Source: Chryseobacterium daeguense DSM 19388
GTDB lineage: Bacteria > Bacteroidota > Bacteroidia > Flavobacteriales > Weeksellaceae
Assembly: GCF_000430825.1 (NCBI RefSeq)
Contig: NZ_AUMT01000009.1
Location: forward strand, 124,001-188,000
DNA length: 64,000 bases
Direction: 5' to 3'
This document shows, piece by piece, positions 1 to 9,197 of this stretch (positions are counted from its first letter, which is position 1; every line of letters starts with the position of its first letter). Both the position numbers and the translations under genes were made by a program. The notes beneath the pieces are model-generated. The model searched no databases and was not told the origin of the DNA. It was given only the letters and a program-made list of their open reading frames with translations.

Positions 1-89
1 GATATAAATCATACCACACCAATGGTTTTAATTACTATCTTTAACTTTAAAATTAAAACTAACTAATAAAAAACATACATACATAGTTT

Positions 90-1106
90 ATGAAAATTAT
101 TGTTCCTATGGCTGGACGCGGCTCCAGATTACGTCCACATACTCTGACAGTTCCAAAACCTCTTATTCCTATTGCAGGAAAACCCATCGTACAGAGGCTG
201 GTAGAAGATATTGCTAAAGTTGCGGGAGAAAAGATTGAAGAAGTAGCTTTTATCATCGGAGATTTTGGTCAGGAGATTGAAAAATCTCTTATTCAGATCG
301 CTGAAAAATTAGGAGCAAAAGGAAGCATTTATTACCAGAATGACCCTCTTGGAACAGCGCACGCCATCAAATGTGCAGAGCAATCCATGAGCGGAGACGT
401 GGTAATTGCTTTTGCAGATACCCTTTTCCGTGCAGATTTCGTTTTGGATAAAAATTCAGACGGGGTTATTTGGGTAAAAAGTGTCGATGATCCGTCTGCT
501 TTCGGAGTTGTAAAACTGGACAATTACGGCTTTATCACAGACTTCGTTGAAAAACCCCAGACTTTCGTTTCAGATCTTGCTATTATCGGTATCTATTACT
601 TTAACAGTGCTGAAAAGCTGATGAACGAAATCAATTATATCATGGATAATGATATTAAAAATGGCGGTGAATACCAATTAACTACAGCATTGGAAAACCT
701 TAGAGCAAAAGGAGCAAAATTCACGCTTGGAAAGGTAAATGACTGGATGGATTGCGGAAACAAAAACGCTACCGTGGAAACCAACAGTAAAATTCTTGAC
801 TATGAAAAAGAAGTAATGGTAAACTTCCCTGCTTCGGCTGTTATTGAGAATTCTTTGATCATTCCGCCTTGTTTTATTGGTGAAAATGTGAAAATTTCAA
901 ACTCAAAAGTAGGCCCTGGCGTTTCCTTAGGAAATAATACCGTTATCGTAAATTCAAATATCGAAAACTCTCTGATTCAGGAAAATACAAAAATCAACCA
1001 CGGAAATCTTTCCAATTCCATGATCGGAAACTCCGCGCAGTATTTCGGCGTTGCAAGGGAAATTTCGCTGGGAGATTATTCTGTTTTGGATTTTTTGTCC
1101 AAATAA
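90..1106 (+). CDS. Sugar-phosphate nucleotidyltransferase (NDP-sugar pyrophosphorylase)
   Basis: Likely condenses an NTP with a sugar 1-phosphate to give an NDP-sugar plus pyrophosphate, a cytosolic step that feeds cell-surface glycans. The N-terminus has the family's glycine-rich loop (G9-R-G-S-R-L-R-P16) followed by K23-P24. A GTA at 88-90 and D110 in an F-A-D context fit substrate and metal binding. From about residue 245 the chain reads as irregular hexapeptide turns of a left-handed beta-helix. The 338-residue length suits the RmlA/GlmU-N-like family. Sugar and base specificity cannot be read from the sequence. The downstream lipoprotein gene is co-directional but lies 114 bp away beyond a hairpin. 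Family call firm, substrate unknown. Confidence 0.88.
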   Translation: MKIIVPMAGRGSRLRPHTLTVPKPLIPIAGKPIVQRLVEDIAKVAGEKIEEVAFIIGDFGQEIEKSLIQIAEKLGAKGSIYYQNDPLGTAHAIKCAEQSMSGDVVIAFADTLFRADFVLDKNSDGVIWVKSVDDPSAFGVVKLDNYGFITDFVEKPQTFVSDLAIIGIYYFNSAEKLMNEINYIMDNDIKNGGEYQLTTALENLRAKGAKFTLGKVNDWMDCGNKNATVETNSKILDYEKEVMVNFPASAVIENSLIIPPCFIGENVKISNSKVGPGVSLGNNTVIVNSNIENSLIQENTKINHGNLSNSMIGNSAQYFGVAREISLGDYSVLDFLSK

Positions 1107-1149
1107 ATTCAGGATAGAAAATATTTAACTTAAATAAGATATATTCAGG

Positions 1150-1171
1150 CCACACAAAAGATTTTGTGTGG
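1150..1171 (+). terminator. Perfect 10-bp hairpin after the nucleotidyltransferase gene
   Basis: The arms CCACACAAAA and TTTTGTGTGG flank a GA core. The following T run is short (GTTTGG), so this may be a weak terminator or an mRNA 3'-end stabiliser rather than a strong intrinsic terminator. Confidence 0.5.
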
Positions 1172-1220
1172 TTTGGCGTTAATATTGCAACGTTTTTTAA
1201 AAAATTGAAAAGGTAAATAC

Positions 1221-2069
1221 ATGAAAAACTGTATCATAGCATTATTATTACTTTTTGTGGCCACTTCCTGCAAAACCAGAAATGCCCATAAAAAAAGGGA
1301 CAATACCCTAAAAGTAGACAGCACGTATGTACTGGAGGATGACAGCAGGCCTAAAGACGCCAGTCAGCCGATAAGAAATAAGCTTACGTTTTTCGAAAAT
1401 GTCCTGATCCCGCCACAATTCGAGCAGATAAAAATCAACAGCAAAGTAAATGTGGAAACCGGAAGTTTTATTCCTACCCTGGATGCCACTATTTATATTG
1501 AAAAAGATAAAAAAGTATGGATGAACCTTCAGGCACTGTTTCTTACTGTTGCCCGCGGAATTGCTACGCCAGAAGGTATAAAAGGCCAGGATAAAACCAG
1601 CAAAACTTACATAGATTCAGATTTTGATTACCTGAATAATTTACTGAACGTGAATTTCATCGATTATAAATCTCTGGAAAAAATCCTTATCGGAAGAACT
1701 TTTGTAAAGCTTAATGATTCTCAGTTCACATTAACAAAAAACGCCCAAGGCTATAAAATGGCGTCCAATGTTAATCAAAAATTTGAAACCGAAGAAAAAA
1801 CCAGAGAATACAAAACGGTATTGCAGTATGATAATAATTATGATCTTTTAAGTGTTAATTTAAAAGACGTTTTATCTCCCGACGAGCTTGAAATATCTTA
1901 CAGCAATTGGGAAGAGATCAATGGAATCCGACTTCCGAGAAATGTTAAAATAATTATAAAAGGCTCAAAAAGCAGTCAAATCTTACTGGAAAATACGAAA
2001 TTTGACTTTTCGAGGATGGATACACCCTATTCTGTACCATCTAGTTACAAGAAAATTGAGATTAAATGA
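1221..2069 (+). CDS. DUF4292-like lipoprotein
   Basis: Probable periplasm-facing lipoprotein of unknown role. A hydrophobic signal ends in a lipobox with C17 (V-A-T-S-C). The mature part is beta-rich, has no recognisable catalytic motif, and resembles the DUF4292 family of Bacteroidota, which shares the fold logic of LolA/LolB-type lipid-binding barrels; that functional link is inference. The stop overlaps the start of the envC-like gene by 4 bp (2066-2069), so the two are translationally coupled. That position suggests a part in envelope or peptidoglycan upkeep. Confidence 0.75.
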   Translation: MKNCIIALLLLFVATSCKTRNAHKKRDNTLKVDSTYVLEDDSRPKDASQPIRNKLTFFENVLIPPQFEQIKINSKVNVETGSFIPTLDATIYIEKDKKVWMNLQALFLTVARGIATPEGIKGQDKTSKTYIDSDFDYLNNLLNVNFIDYKSLEKILIGRTFVKLNDSQFTLTKNAQGYKMASNVNQKFETEEKTREYKTVLQYDNNYDLLSVNLKDVLSPDELEISYSNWEEINGIRLPRNVKIIIKGSKSSQILLENTKFDFSRMDTPYSVPSSYKKIEIK

Positions 2070-3625
2070 TTAAAAAATTTAGCTTTTTAATAGGTATTTT
2101 ATTGTTCGGACTGCATCAGGGACAGCAAAAAAAGGAGCAATTACAAAAACAAAATGCCGAACTTAAAAAACAAATTGCACAAATAAATTCTGATCTGGCA
2201 AAGACCAGAAACGAATCCAAACTTTCTATTGCCTATCTTGATAACGTTAATAAAAAACTGGCGTTACGTGAGAAGGTTTACAATAATACCCAGAAGGAAA
2301 AAAGATTTATTGAAGATGATATTTATCTTCGCCAGCTGGAGATTAACCGCCAGAATAAAGAGCTTAAAGTACTTCGTGACAATTACGCCAAAGTTTTGGT
2401 AAATGCTTATAAAAATAAAGGGGTACAAAATAAAGTAACGTTTATTCTTTCCGCTAAAAACCTGGGTGAAGCTATCCGAAGAGTTCAGTATTTAAAACAA
2501 TATTCTGATTATCAGGATAAAAAAGCCGCAGAAATTACTGATGCTGCTGCTCAGATAAAAAGAACCATTGCCCAAAGGCAAAATTCTGTAAGGGAGAAAG
2601 CCAATCTACTGATCAATCAGCAAAAAGATTTAACAACAATTAATGCTGAAAGGGCTCAAAAAGAGCAGCTGGTAGCCGATTTCAAGAAAAACGAAACCAA
2701 GCTTACCGCCGAGCTTAGACAGAAGCAGACACAGTCTAAAGCACTGGAAGGCCAGATAAGAGCTATCATTGCTGAAGAAATAAGAATTGCAAAGGCTGAA
2801 GAAGAAGCCAGAAGAAAGGCTGAGGCTGAAAAAATACGACTGGCAAAAATAGCCGCCGAAAGAGAAAAAGCAAGGATAGAAGCCGAAAATAAAGCAAAAG
2901 CCGAAGCTCTGGAAAGAGAAAGATTAGCCGCTGAAGCTGCAGCGAAAAAAGCCGCAGAACTGGCAGCAAGAAGAGCTGAAGAAGAAAGAAAACGCAGCGA
3001 GGAAGCTGCAAGGGCCGAAGCCACATCAAGAGACGAAGCAAGAAAAGTTGCCGCTAAAAAAGCATCTGACGATGCTGCTGCAAAAGCAAAAGAAGCTACC
3101 GATAAATTAATTGCTGCAAGAGCTGCTGAAGCCGCGCTGGCAAAGAAAAAAGAAGACGACAAGAAAGCTGCGGAATCCAAAGCCATGACGAACTTTGGAG
3201 TTTCTACCATTGCAGGAAGCAATTTCGCAGAGAACAGAGGAAGAATGAGTTTCCCTGTAGATAAAGGTCAGATTACCCACCGTTTCGGAAGGCAGCCGCA
3301 TCCTGTCTTTAAAAATATCATGGAGGAAAATAACGGGATTAAGATTTCCGTTCCTTCAGGTACACGTGCAAAGTCTGTATTCCCGGGAACCGTATCATCG
3401 GTTTTGGCAAACAGTGACGGAACAAAGACCGTCATGGTAAAACATGGAACTTATTTCACCATTTACTCCAATTTAGGAAGCGTAAGTGTTTCTAAAGGGC
3501 AGCAGGTTTCTGCAGGCACTTTGGTAGGAGTTGTAGGTCAGGATTTTGATGGCTCTTATACCCTTGATTTCCAGGTTTGGAACGGAACTACACCAGTTGA
3601 TCCTTTAGGTTGGGTTTCTTATTAA
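2066..3625 (+). CDS. envC: EnvC-like murein hydrolase activator (coiled coil plus degenerate LytM)
   Basis: Exported protein expected to switch on periplasmic amidases during septal peptidoglycan splitting. After a short signal peptide, residues about 20-375 are almost pure coiled coil, very rich in A, E, K and R (strongest at 230-365). A LytM/M23-type domain fills about 385-519. All three usual zinc-ligand sites are lost: the H/D pair is replaced in E-N-N-G-I-K-I, the Y-x-H-L position reads Y-S-N-L, and the final L-H-F-E-V position reads L-D-F-Q-V. It should therefore be a non-enzymatic activator like E. coli EnvC and NlpD rather than an endopeptidase. It lies between a coupled DUF4292 lipoprotein gene and tatA. 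Confidence 0.85.
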   Translation: MIKKFSFLIGILLFGLHQGQQKKEQLQKQNAELKKQIAQINSDLAKTRNESKLSIAYLDNVNKKLALREKVYNNTQKEKRFIEDDIYLRQLEINRQNKELKVLRDNYAKVLVNAYKNKGVQNKVTFILSAKNLGEAIRRVQYLKQYSDYQDKKAAEITDAAAQIKRTIAQRQNSVREKANLLINQQKDLTTINAERAQKEQLVADFKKNETKLTAELRQKQTQSKALEGQIRAIIAEEIRIAKAEEEARRKAEAEKIRLAKIAAEREKARIEAENKAKAEALERERLAAEAAAKKAAELAARRAEEERKRSEEAARAEATSRDEARKVAAKKASDDAAAKAKEATDKLIAARAAEAALAKKKEDDKKAAESKAMTNFGVSTIAGSNFAENRGRMSFPVDKGQITHRFGRQPHPVFKNIMEENNGIKISVPSGTRAKSVFPGTVSSVLANSDGTKTVMVKHGTYFTIYSNLGSVSVSKGQQVSAGTLVGVVGQDFDGSYTLDFQVWNGTTPVDPLGWVSY

Positions 3626-3654
3626 AAAAGATTAACTTTGTATAAAAATTTGAA

Positions 3655-3861
3655 ATGAATACTTTAACAATACTTGCCTTATCTTGGCAACATATCTTAA
3701 TCGTAGCAATACTTCTTGTATTACTTTTCGGGGGCAAAAAAATTCCTGAACTTATGAGAGGTGTAGGCTCTGGGATTAAAGAATTTAAAGACGCTGTAAA
3801 GGAAGAAGACAAGCCGGGTTCTGAGAACAAAACCACGAACAATAACTCTTCCAGCAACTAA
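3655..3861 (+). CDS. tatA: Twin-arginine translocase subunit TatA/E
   Basis: Small inner-membrane component of the Tat pathway, which exports folded proteins. It has one N-terminal transmembrane helix (about residues 9-22), the F-G-G-K-K-I-P-E-L hinge, an amphipathic helix (G-V-G-S-G-I-K-E-F-K) and an acidic, Asn/Ser-rich tail. This is textbook TatA/E architecture at 68 residues. No tatC is in the window, so TatC must be encoded elsewhere. It starts 29 bp after the envC-like gene and probably shares its transcript. Confidence 0.92.
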   Translation: MNTLTILALSWQHILIVAILLVLLFGGKKIPELMRGVGSGIKEFKDAVKEEDKPGSENKTTNNNSSSN

Positions 3862-3876
3862 AATCTTTAACGCTCA

Positions 3877-4491
3877 ATGAATTTTACAGAGACTGCATGG
3901 AAAGTCTTCAATCAATCTATTGAAGATTATCACGTGTCTGATGACGTTAACACTCTAATTAATAACCCGTTCGAAAAAGATACTTTGGAACGGATTTTGT
4001 ATGCAAAGAACTGGATTGATACCGTTCAATGGCATTTGGAAGATATTATTAGAGATGAAAATATTAATCCGGCTGAAGCTCTTCTACTTAAAAGAAGAAT
4101 AGACGCTTCCAATCAGCAAAGAACTGATCTGGTGGAATTTATAGACAGCTGGTTTCTTAATAAGTTTGAAAATATAACTCCTAAACCTGAAGCAAAAATC
4201 AATACTGAAACTATCGCATGGGCGGTAGACAGGCTTTCTATTCTTGCATTAAAGGTTTATCACATGTCATTAGAAGCAAACAGAGAATCTGCTTCTGAAG
4301 AGCACAGGGCTAATTGCCAGACAAAATTAGACGTGCTTCTTACCCAGAAAGAAGATCTCTCAACTTCTATTAATCAGTTGCTTACTGATATTGAAAACGG
4401 TGACGTTAAGATGAAAGTGTACAAACAAATGAAAATGTACAACGATGAAAGTCTTAACCCAATCCTTTATCAAAAGGGGCAACAAAAATGA
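3877..4491 (+). CDS. DUF4254 family protein
   Basis: Predicted soluble, all-helical protein of 204 residues with no signal peptide. The sequence is typical of DUF4254, which in Bacteroidota often sits near envelope or glycosyltransferase genes; no activity is established. A conserved-looking W-H-L-E-D-I-I-R-D-E-N-I-N-P-A-E stretch falls around residues 51-67. It starts 16 bp after tatA and overlaps the next lipoprotein gene by 4 bp, so it belongs to this envelope operon. Confidence 0.75.
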   Translation: MNFTETAWKVFNQSIEDYHVSDDVNTLINNPFEKDTLERILYAKNWIDTVQWHLEDIIRDENINPAEALLLKRRIDASNQQRTDLVEFIDSWFLNKFENITPKPEAKINTETIAWAVDRLSILALKVYHMSLEANRESASEEHRANCQTKLDVLLTQKEDLSTSINQLLTDIENGDVKMKVYKQMKMYNDESLNPILYQKGQQK

Positions 4492-4943
4492 AACGATTAC
4501 TTTTTTTTGGAGTATTACTGCTTATAACATCCTGTGCAACGGAAAAACCAAATTTTTCTCCGCTGTCCAACAGTTTTTATAGCGAAACCAAAGGTTCTGA
4601 TTCAGACAGAGGAGCTAAAAACAGCATTGATATCAATATCAAAGAAAATGTGAACGCTTCGGAAATCTCTAATCTGATCGCTACTTTTCCTCAGTTTAAA
4701 AATTCTGCCTTAAACGAAGAAATTACAGGATTAAAATATAGCCTCCAAAATTATCTGTATGCTATAGATGCCAATAATCTTGCCGGGAAAAATAAAGCCA
4801 TCAAGAACTTTGAAAGATCTTACAAAAAAATTCAGAAATTAAGACAAAAGCTTAATAAGGATGATGATGAAGTCCTTAACAGGTATCTCGTAAGATTAAA
4901 AACCAATATTTCTGTAATCGAAGATTCTATAAAAGGAAATTAA
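4488..4943 (+). CDS. Small lipoprotein of unknown function
   Basis: A 151-residue protein with a clear lipoprotein signal (L-L-I-T-S-C16). The mature region is charged and mostly helical, with a lysine-rich segment at about 100-125 (K-N-K-A-I-K-N-F, then K-K-I-Q-K-L-R-Q-K-L). I do not recognise a family. The ATG overlaps the DUF4254 stop, so the two are probably made together and may act together at the envelope. Confidence 0.7.
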   Translation: MKRLLFFGVLLLITSCATEKPNFSPLSNSFYSETKGSDSDRGAKNSIDINIKENVNASEISNLIATFPQFKNSALNEEITGLKYSLQNYLYAIDANNLAGKNKAIKNFERSYKKIQKLRQKLNKDDDEVLNRYLVRLKTNISVIEDSIKGN

Positions 4944-4960
4944 AAAACTATTAAACATTC

Positions 4961-5557
4961 ATGATTAAAATTCAGGCGGAAGCCAACGTTCCTACGGAGC
5001 ACGGTAATTTCCGAATGATCGCTTTCTCCGAAAACGAAAACGACTGGATGCCGCACATGGCCATTATCGCCGAAAATACAGACTTTACTAAACCTGTCAA
5101 CGTACGCTTCCACTCAGAATGTATTACTGGAGAAGTTTTCCATTCAAAAAAATGTGAATGCGGGCAGCAACTTGACGCTGCTATGAAATATATCCACGAA
5201 AACGGAGGAATTATCATTTACCTTCGACAGGAAGGGAGAAATATAGGAATTATAAATAAATTAAAAGCATATTCCTTGCAGGAAAAAGGTTTTGATACAG
5301 TAGAAGCCAACCTGAGACTGGGACTTCCCGCAGACGACAGAAATTTCGGGGTAGCAATTGAGATTTTAAATGTATTGGAAGTAAAAGACATTAACCTGCT
5401 AACCAACAATCCTGAAAAGGTAAAATATGTAACGGAAAGCAACATCCATCTCAATTCTAGAATTCCGTTGCAAATTCCGGCCAATGAGATCAGTCGGGGA
5501 TATTTAAAGACAAAAAAAGATTATTTTGGTCATCTGCTTGATGATAATGATAATTAA
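4961..5557 (+). CDS. ribA: GTP cyclohydrolase II
   Basis: Opens the imidazole ring of GTP to give 2,5-diamino-6-ribosylamino-4-pyrimidinone 5'-phosphate, formate and pyrophosphate, the first step of riboflavin synthesis. The zinc site C-I-T-G-E-V-F-H-S-K-K-C-E-C is complete, the GTP-binding R-Q-E-G-R-N-I-G-I motif follows, and L-L-T-N-N-P-E-K-V is near the end. At 198 residues it is the standalone enzyme, not the RibBA fusion. No other riboflavin gene and no FMN riboswitch lies beside it. Confidence 0.93.
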   Translation: MIKIQAEANVPTEHGNFRMIAFSENENDWMPHMAIIAENTDFTKPVNVRFHSECITGEVFHSKKCECGQQLDAAMKYIHENGGIIIYLRQEGRNIGIINKLKAYSLQEKGFDTVEANLRLGLPADDRNFGVAIEILNVLEVKDINLLTNNPEKVKYVTESNIHLNSRIPLQIPANEISRGYLKTKKDYFGHLLDDNDN

Positions 5558-5564
5558 AGAAATA

Positions 5565-5598
5565 AAAACTCTGGAATCTTCCAGAGTTTTGCTTTTTT
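5565..5598. terminator. Strong intrinsic terminator, usable both ways
   Basis: A 12-bp perfect stem (AAAACTCTGGAA with its complement, TC between) is followed on the plus strand by GC and six T. The minus strand also has a T-rich exit, so it can serve the convergent lipoprotein gene at 5689-6216. Confidence 0.88.
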
Positions 5599-5688
5599 AT
5601 TGATTTGTTGTGAGTGTCTAGCTGTCATTTCGGTTTTTCTGTTCCCAGTCCCCTACATTTAAAAATAAAAAACTGAAAAGATATATTC

Positions 5689-6216
5689 TTAATTGATTTT
5701 AATGGTCTTTATTTTAGACTCATCAAGATTATAATATTTTACAACTGCATTATAATCGCTAGTATCTACAGAGGCTGTATTTTTCGCAGCACTTGCCGGA
5801 ACTAGTACTACTCTGAATGTCTGGTTATTTAAATATTGATTGGCTTCTGCAGAAGACATCGTAGATTGATTAAAGTTTGCCGAAGTACGGATATTAACCT
5901 CTTGTGTATTAAAATCGAAACTATAATCTAATTCTCTACCCGTAGCCGGTACTGTAACATTATCTAAATAATAAGTTTTAGGAATGCTTTCCCAATATCC
6001 ACCTACTTTTCTGTATACTAAAACTACATCTGTATTTAAAATATTAATATCCATGGAAAGTGTATAGCTGTTAGAACTGGAAAATGTTCCGGTAGCATCT
6101 CTCATTTGAGAATAAGTATCATGATCTACAAAATTATTATTGTTATCATCATCATCGCAGCTGAATATGAACAAACTCACAAACGCCAGCAATAAAATTG
6201 GAAGAAATTTTTTCAT
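5689..6216 (-). CDS. Lipoprotein with acidic surface-export signal
   Basis: A 175-residue lipoprotein of unknown function. The signal peptide ends F-S-C20 and the mature chain opens D-D-D-D-N-N-N-N. Acidic residues directly after the lipidated cysteine match the lipoprotein export signal known in Flavobacteriia and Capnocytophaga that sends lipoproteins to the cell surface. The rest is beta-rich, with a Y-L-N-N-Q-T-F-R-V-V-L-V-P-A segment common in small Flavobacteriia lipoproteins. The surface location is inferred from the motif. It is transcribed alone, divergently from the GH3 gene. Confidence 0.75.
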   Translation of the reverse strand: MKKFLPILLLAFVSLFIFSCDDDDNNNNFVDHDTYSQMRDATGTFSSSNSYTLSMDINILNTDVVLVYRKVGGYWESIPKTYYLDNVTVPATGRELDYSFDFNTQEVNIRTSANFNQSTMSSAEANQYLNNQTFRVVLVPASAAKNTASVDTSDYNAVVKYYNLDESKIKTIKIN

Positions 6217-6286
6217 TTTTATAAAAGTTTAGTTGTTTATTATTTATAAAGCGTATTCAAATCATATACCAAAAATTTCAAAAACA

Positions 6287-6318
6287 TTGTTTTCGTCATT
6301 TTTTTAATCGTATTTTTG
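6287..6318 (+). promoter_or_regulatory. Bacteroidota promoter for GH3-bshA
   Basis: TTG at 6287-6289, a 21-bp spacer, then TATTTTTG at 6311-6318: a full match to the Bacteroidota -33/-7 pattern, 16 bp upstream of the GH3 ATG. Confidence 0.75.
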
Positions 6319-6334
6319 TTCTTATTCAAAAATT

Positions 6335-8044
6335 ATGAAGAAAATAATTTATACATCCCTCTTTATATTCTTATTTTTCAGCTCAAAAGTAACAGCCCAG
6401 TATCAGCCTAAAAACATTTCTAAAGAAGATTTGAAAAAGGCCAGCCAGTGGGTGGACAAAACATACCGCTCCCTTTCCCAGGACGAAAAGCTTGGACAGC
6501 TTTTTATTGTAGCTTTATATACCAATAAAGGTGAAAATGAAATTAATAACGTAAGAAATATCGTTACAAATGACAAAATAGGAGGTTTAATCTTAATGCA
6601 GGATGATGCAGCAAGGGAAATTAACCTCGTTAATGAATTTCAGCAAAAATCCAGAGTTCCTTTAATGATTGGGATGGATGCAGAATGGGGATTGTTCCAG
6701 AGAATTGCAACAGCTCACAAATTTCCGTGGGCCATGACTTTGGGAGCCATTCAGAATAAGATTTTTATTGAGCAAATGGCCGCAAAAATAGCCGAAGACT
6801 GCCATAGAATGGGGATCAATTGGGATTTTGCTCCCGTTGTAGATGTCAATACCAATCCGGGAAATCCTATTATCGGGAACAGAAGCTTCGGATCTGAAGT
6901 AAATAATGTGATCAATTCGGCTTTAGCTTATTCAAATGGCCTTCAGGACAATAATATTTTAGCAGCAATCAAACATTTCCCGGGCCATGGAGACACCAGT
7001 ACAGATTCACACTTGGATTTACCCGTTGTTTCGCATAACCTGGATCGTTTGAACGCTATTGAGCTCGCTCCTTTCAAAGCATTGATAAATAAAGGAATCG
7101 GTGGTGTAATGGTAGCGCATTTATACGTTCCGGCACTTGAACCGGCTAAAGGAATTCCGGCTTCAGTTTCTAAAAATATTATTACCGGATTATTAAAAGA
7201 TAAATTAGGATTTAAAGGCTTGATCATCACCGATGCTTTAAATATGGGTGCTGTAGCCAATAAATACAAGCCTGGGGAACTTGATGCACTGGCTTTCAAA
7301 GCAGGAAATGATATTATGCTTTTCTCACAAGGCGTTGCGGAAGGAAAAAAATTAATCCAAAAAGCGATTGATAATGGAGAAATTCCTCAATCCAGAGTAG
7401 AAGAAAGTGTTAAGAAAATTCTTCTGACCAAATATTTCCTGGGGTTAGACAAATACACCCCGAAAAATCCTGAAAACATTAATGCTGATCTTAATAATGA
7501 ATCTCATAAGATTTTGGTAACAAATCTTTATTCCGAGGCGATTACCTTATTAAAAGATGAAAAGAAACTGCTCCCGTTATCCGGAAAACAAACCTATTAT
7601 GTTCCTTTGGAGGAAGCACCTTATCAGACTTTCGCCAATCTGCTGGGATCTAATATAATTATTAAAAAAGTGGCTGAAATCAATTCAATTCCTGCTAATT
7701 CCACAGTAATTGTAGGTTTTCATAAAGATAATTCTACCGCTTACAAGCCTTATAAAATCTCAGCAGAATCAAAAAAAGTTTTAGCTGATTTAACGAAAAA
7801 CCAAAACGTTATCCTAAATGTTTTCGGAAGCCCTTATGCTTTAAGAGATATTGATATTTCAAAAGTTTCAACAGTTCTTGTTTCTTATGAAAACAATGAT
7901 GATTCCATGACTGCAACGGCTCACGCCCTTACCGGCAAAAGAAAAATATCCGGAAGACTTCCGGTTTTGGTTAATGATAAACTAAAAGCAGGAATGGGAA
8001 TAGACTTCACCCCACTACAAATTGATACACTAAAACATCCATAA
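6335..8044 (+). CDS. Glycoside hydrolase family 3, NagZ/BglX-like exported enzyme
   Basis: Probable exported beta-N-acetylhexosaminidase or beta-glucosidase. A signal peptide (to about residue 21, V-T-A-Q) is followed by a GH3 barrel with the K-H-F-P-G-H-G-D-T-x-T-D-S-H motif at about 213-226, the hallmark of NagZ-type enzymes whose His-Asp dyad acts as acid/base. The nucleophile is the Asp of I-I-T-D-A-L-N-M-G near residue 300. At 569 residues it is longer than a bare NagZ (about 340), and the extra C-terminal part looks like a GH3 C-terminal domain. A muropeptide substrate is plausible but not proven. bshA begins 5 bp after its stop, so the pair is one operon. Confidence 0.88.
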   Translation: MKKIIYTSLFIFLFFSSKVTAQYQPKNISKEDLKKASQWVDKTYRSLSQDEKLGQLFIVALYTNKGENEINNVRNIVTNDKIGGLILMQDDAAREINLVNEFQQKSRVPLMIGMDAEWGLFQRIATAHKFPWAMTLGAIQNKIFIEQMAAKIAEDCHRMGINWDFAPVVDVNTNPGNPIIGNRSFGSEVNNVINSALAYSNGLQDNNILAAIKHFPGHGDTSTDSHLDLPVVSHNLDRLNAIELAPFKALINKGIGGVMVAHLYVPALEPAKGIPASVSKNIITGLLKDKLGFKGLIITDALNMGAVANKYKPGELDALAFKAGNDIMLFSQGVAEGKKLIQKAIDNGEIPQSRVEESVKKILLTKYFLGLDKYTPKNPENINADLNNESHKILVTNLYSEAITLLKDEKKLLPLSGKQTYYVPLEEAPYQTFANLLGSNIIIKKVAEINSIPANSTVIVGFHKDNSTAYKPYKISAESKKVLADLTKNQNVILNVFGSPYALRDIDISKVSTVLVSYENNDDSMTATAHALTGKRKISGRLPVLVNDKLKAGMGIDFTPLQIDTLKHP

Positions 8045-8048
8045 AATA

Positions 8049-9197
8049 ATGAAAATAGGCATACTTTGCTATCCAACATACGGAGGAAGCGGAATCGTTG
8101 CAACAGAGCTGGGAATGTCCCTTGCCAATAAAGGCTATGAGGTTCATTTCATCAGTTCTGCGCTTCCGGCCAGATTAGATATCACCAATCCGAATATTTT
8201 CTTCCACAGGGTAAATGTTCAAACCTATCCGCTGTTTCAGTATCAGCCTTATGATATTGCATTGAGCTCCATGATTTACCGCGTTGTAAACCTCTACAAG
8301 CTAGACCTGCTTCATGCCCATTATGCAATACCTTATGCCTACGCGGCTTATACGGCAAAGCAAATGCTTCAGGAAGATAACAACGATATTCCTTTGGTGA
8401 CAACACTTCACGGAACAGATATTACCCTGGTTGGCCAGCATCCAAGCTACAAGCATGCGGTGGAGTTTTCCATCAATAAATCTGATGCCATTACTTCTGT
8501 ATCCGAAAGTCTTAAAAAAGATACCCTTCAGTTTTTCAATATTAAAAAAGAAATCCAAGTAATCACTAATTTTATTGATAATTCTGAGTTTGATGAGTGC
8601 AATGAATGCCAGAGAACCCAGTTCGCCAATCCGGACGAAAAAATATTGATCCACGTATCAAATTTACGACCTGTAAAGCGTGTTGATGAAGTGTTACAGA
8701 TTTTCAAAAATGTTGAGAAAAAAGTAAAATCAAAATTAATTATCATTGGCGAAGGTCCGGACATGGAAAAAGTGAATCAATTCCTCGAAGAAAATCCCGA
8801 TTTGATTTCAAAGATCCGTTTATTGGGTAAAGTCAATGATTTATATAGAATTCTTCAGCTTTCAGACGTATTTTTACTGCCTTCAGAGCAGGAAAGCTTC
8901 GGTCTGGCGGCATTGGAAGCAATGGCGGCCAATACTCCGGTAATAAGCTCCAATGCAGGTGGTATTCCTGAGGTAAATATTCAGGGAGAAACAGGATATC
9001 TCGCAGAAATAGGAAACGTAGAAGCCATGAGCAACTATACCATTAAGCTGCTGAGCAATGATGAACTTTTAGCCAAAATGAAGAAAAATGCGAAAGATCA
9101 GGCTATAAAATTCGATTTGAAAAACATTCTTCCTATATATGAAGAAATGTATAGAACAACTATAGAAAATTTTAAAAAAGAGTTGACAAGAGTGTAG
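8049..9197 (+). CDS. bshA: N-acetyl-alpha-D-glucosaminyl L-malate synthase
   Basis: GT4 glycosyltransferase joining UDP-GlcNAc and L-malate, the first step of bacillithiol synthesis. The N-terminus has the family's Y-G-G-S-G motif (11-15) and T-E-L-G; H-G-T-D-I-T follows mid-chain; the retaining-GT motif E-Q-E-S-F-G-L-A-A-L-E-A lies near 281-292. Length (382) matches Bacillus and Bacteroidota BshA. It follows the GH3 gene at 5 bp. bshB and bshC are not in the window. Confidence 0.92.
   Translation: MKIGILCYPTYGGSGIVATELGMSLANKGYEVHFISSALPARLDITNPNIFFHRVNVQTYPLFQYQPYDIALSSMIYRVVNLYKLDLLHAHYAIPYAYAAYTAKQMLQEDNNDIPLVTTLHGTDITLVGQHPSYKHAVEFSINKSDAITSVSESLKKDTLQFFNIKKEIQVITNFIDNSEFDECNECQRTQFANPDEKILIHVSNLRPVKRVDEVLQIFKNVEKKVKSKLIIIGEGPDMEKVNQFLEENPDLISKIRLLGKVNDLYRILQLSDVFLLPSEQESFGLAALEAMAANTPVISSNAGGIPEVNIQGETGYLAEIGNVEAMSNYTIKLLSNDELLAKMKKNAKDQAIKFDLKNILPIYEEMYRTTIENFKKELTRV

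Noticed and set aside
2656..3222. 188-codon minus-strand frame, Ala/Ser/Leu-rich
   Set aside because: It is the antisense of the envC-like coiled coil; the low-complexity Ala/Glu/Lys coding sequence keeps the opposite strand open. No promoter or family match.
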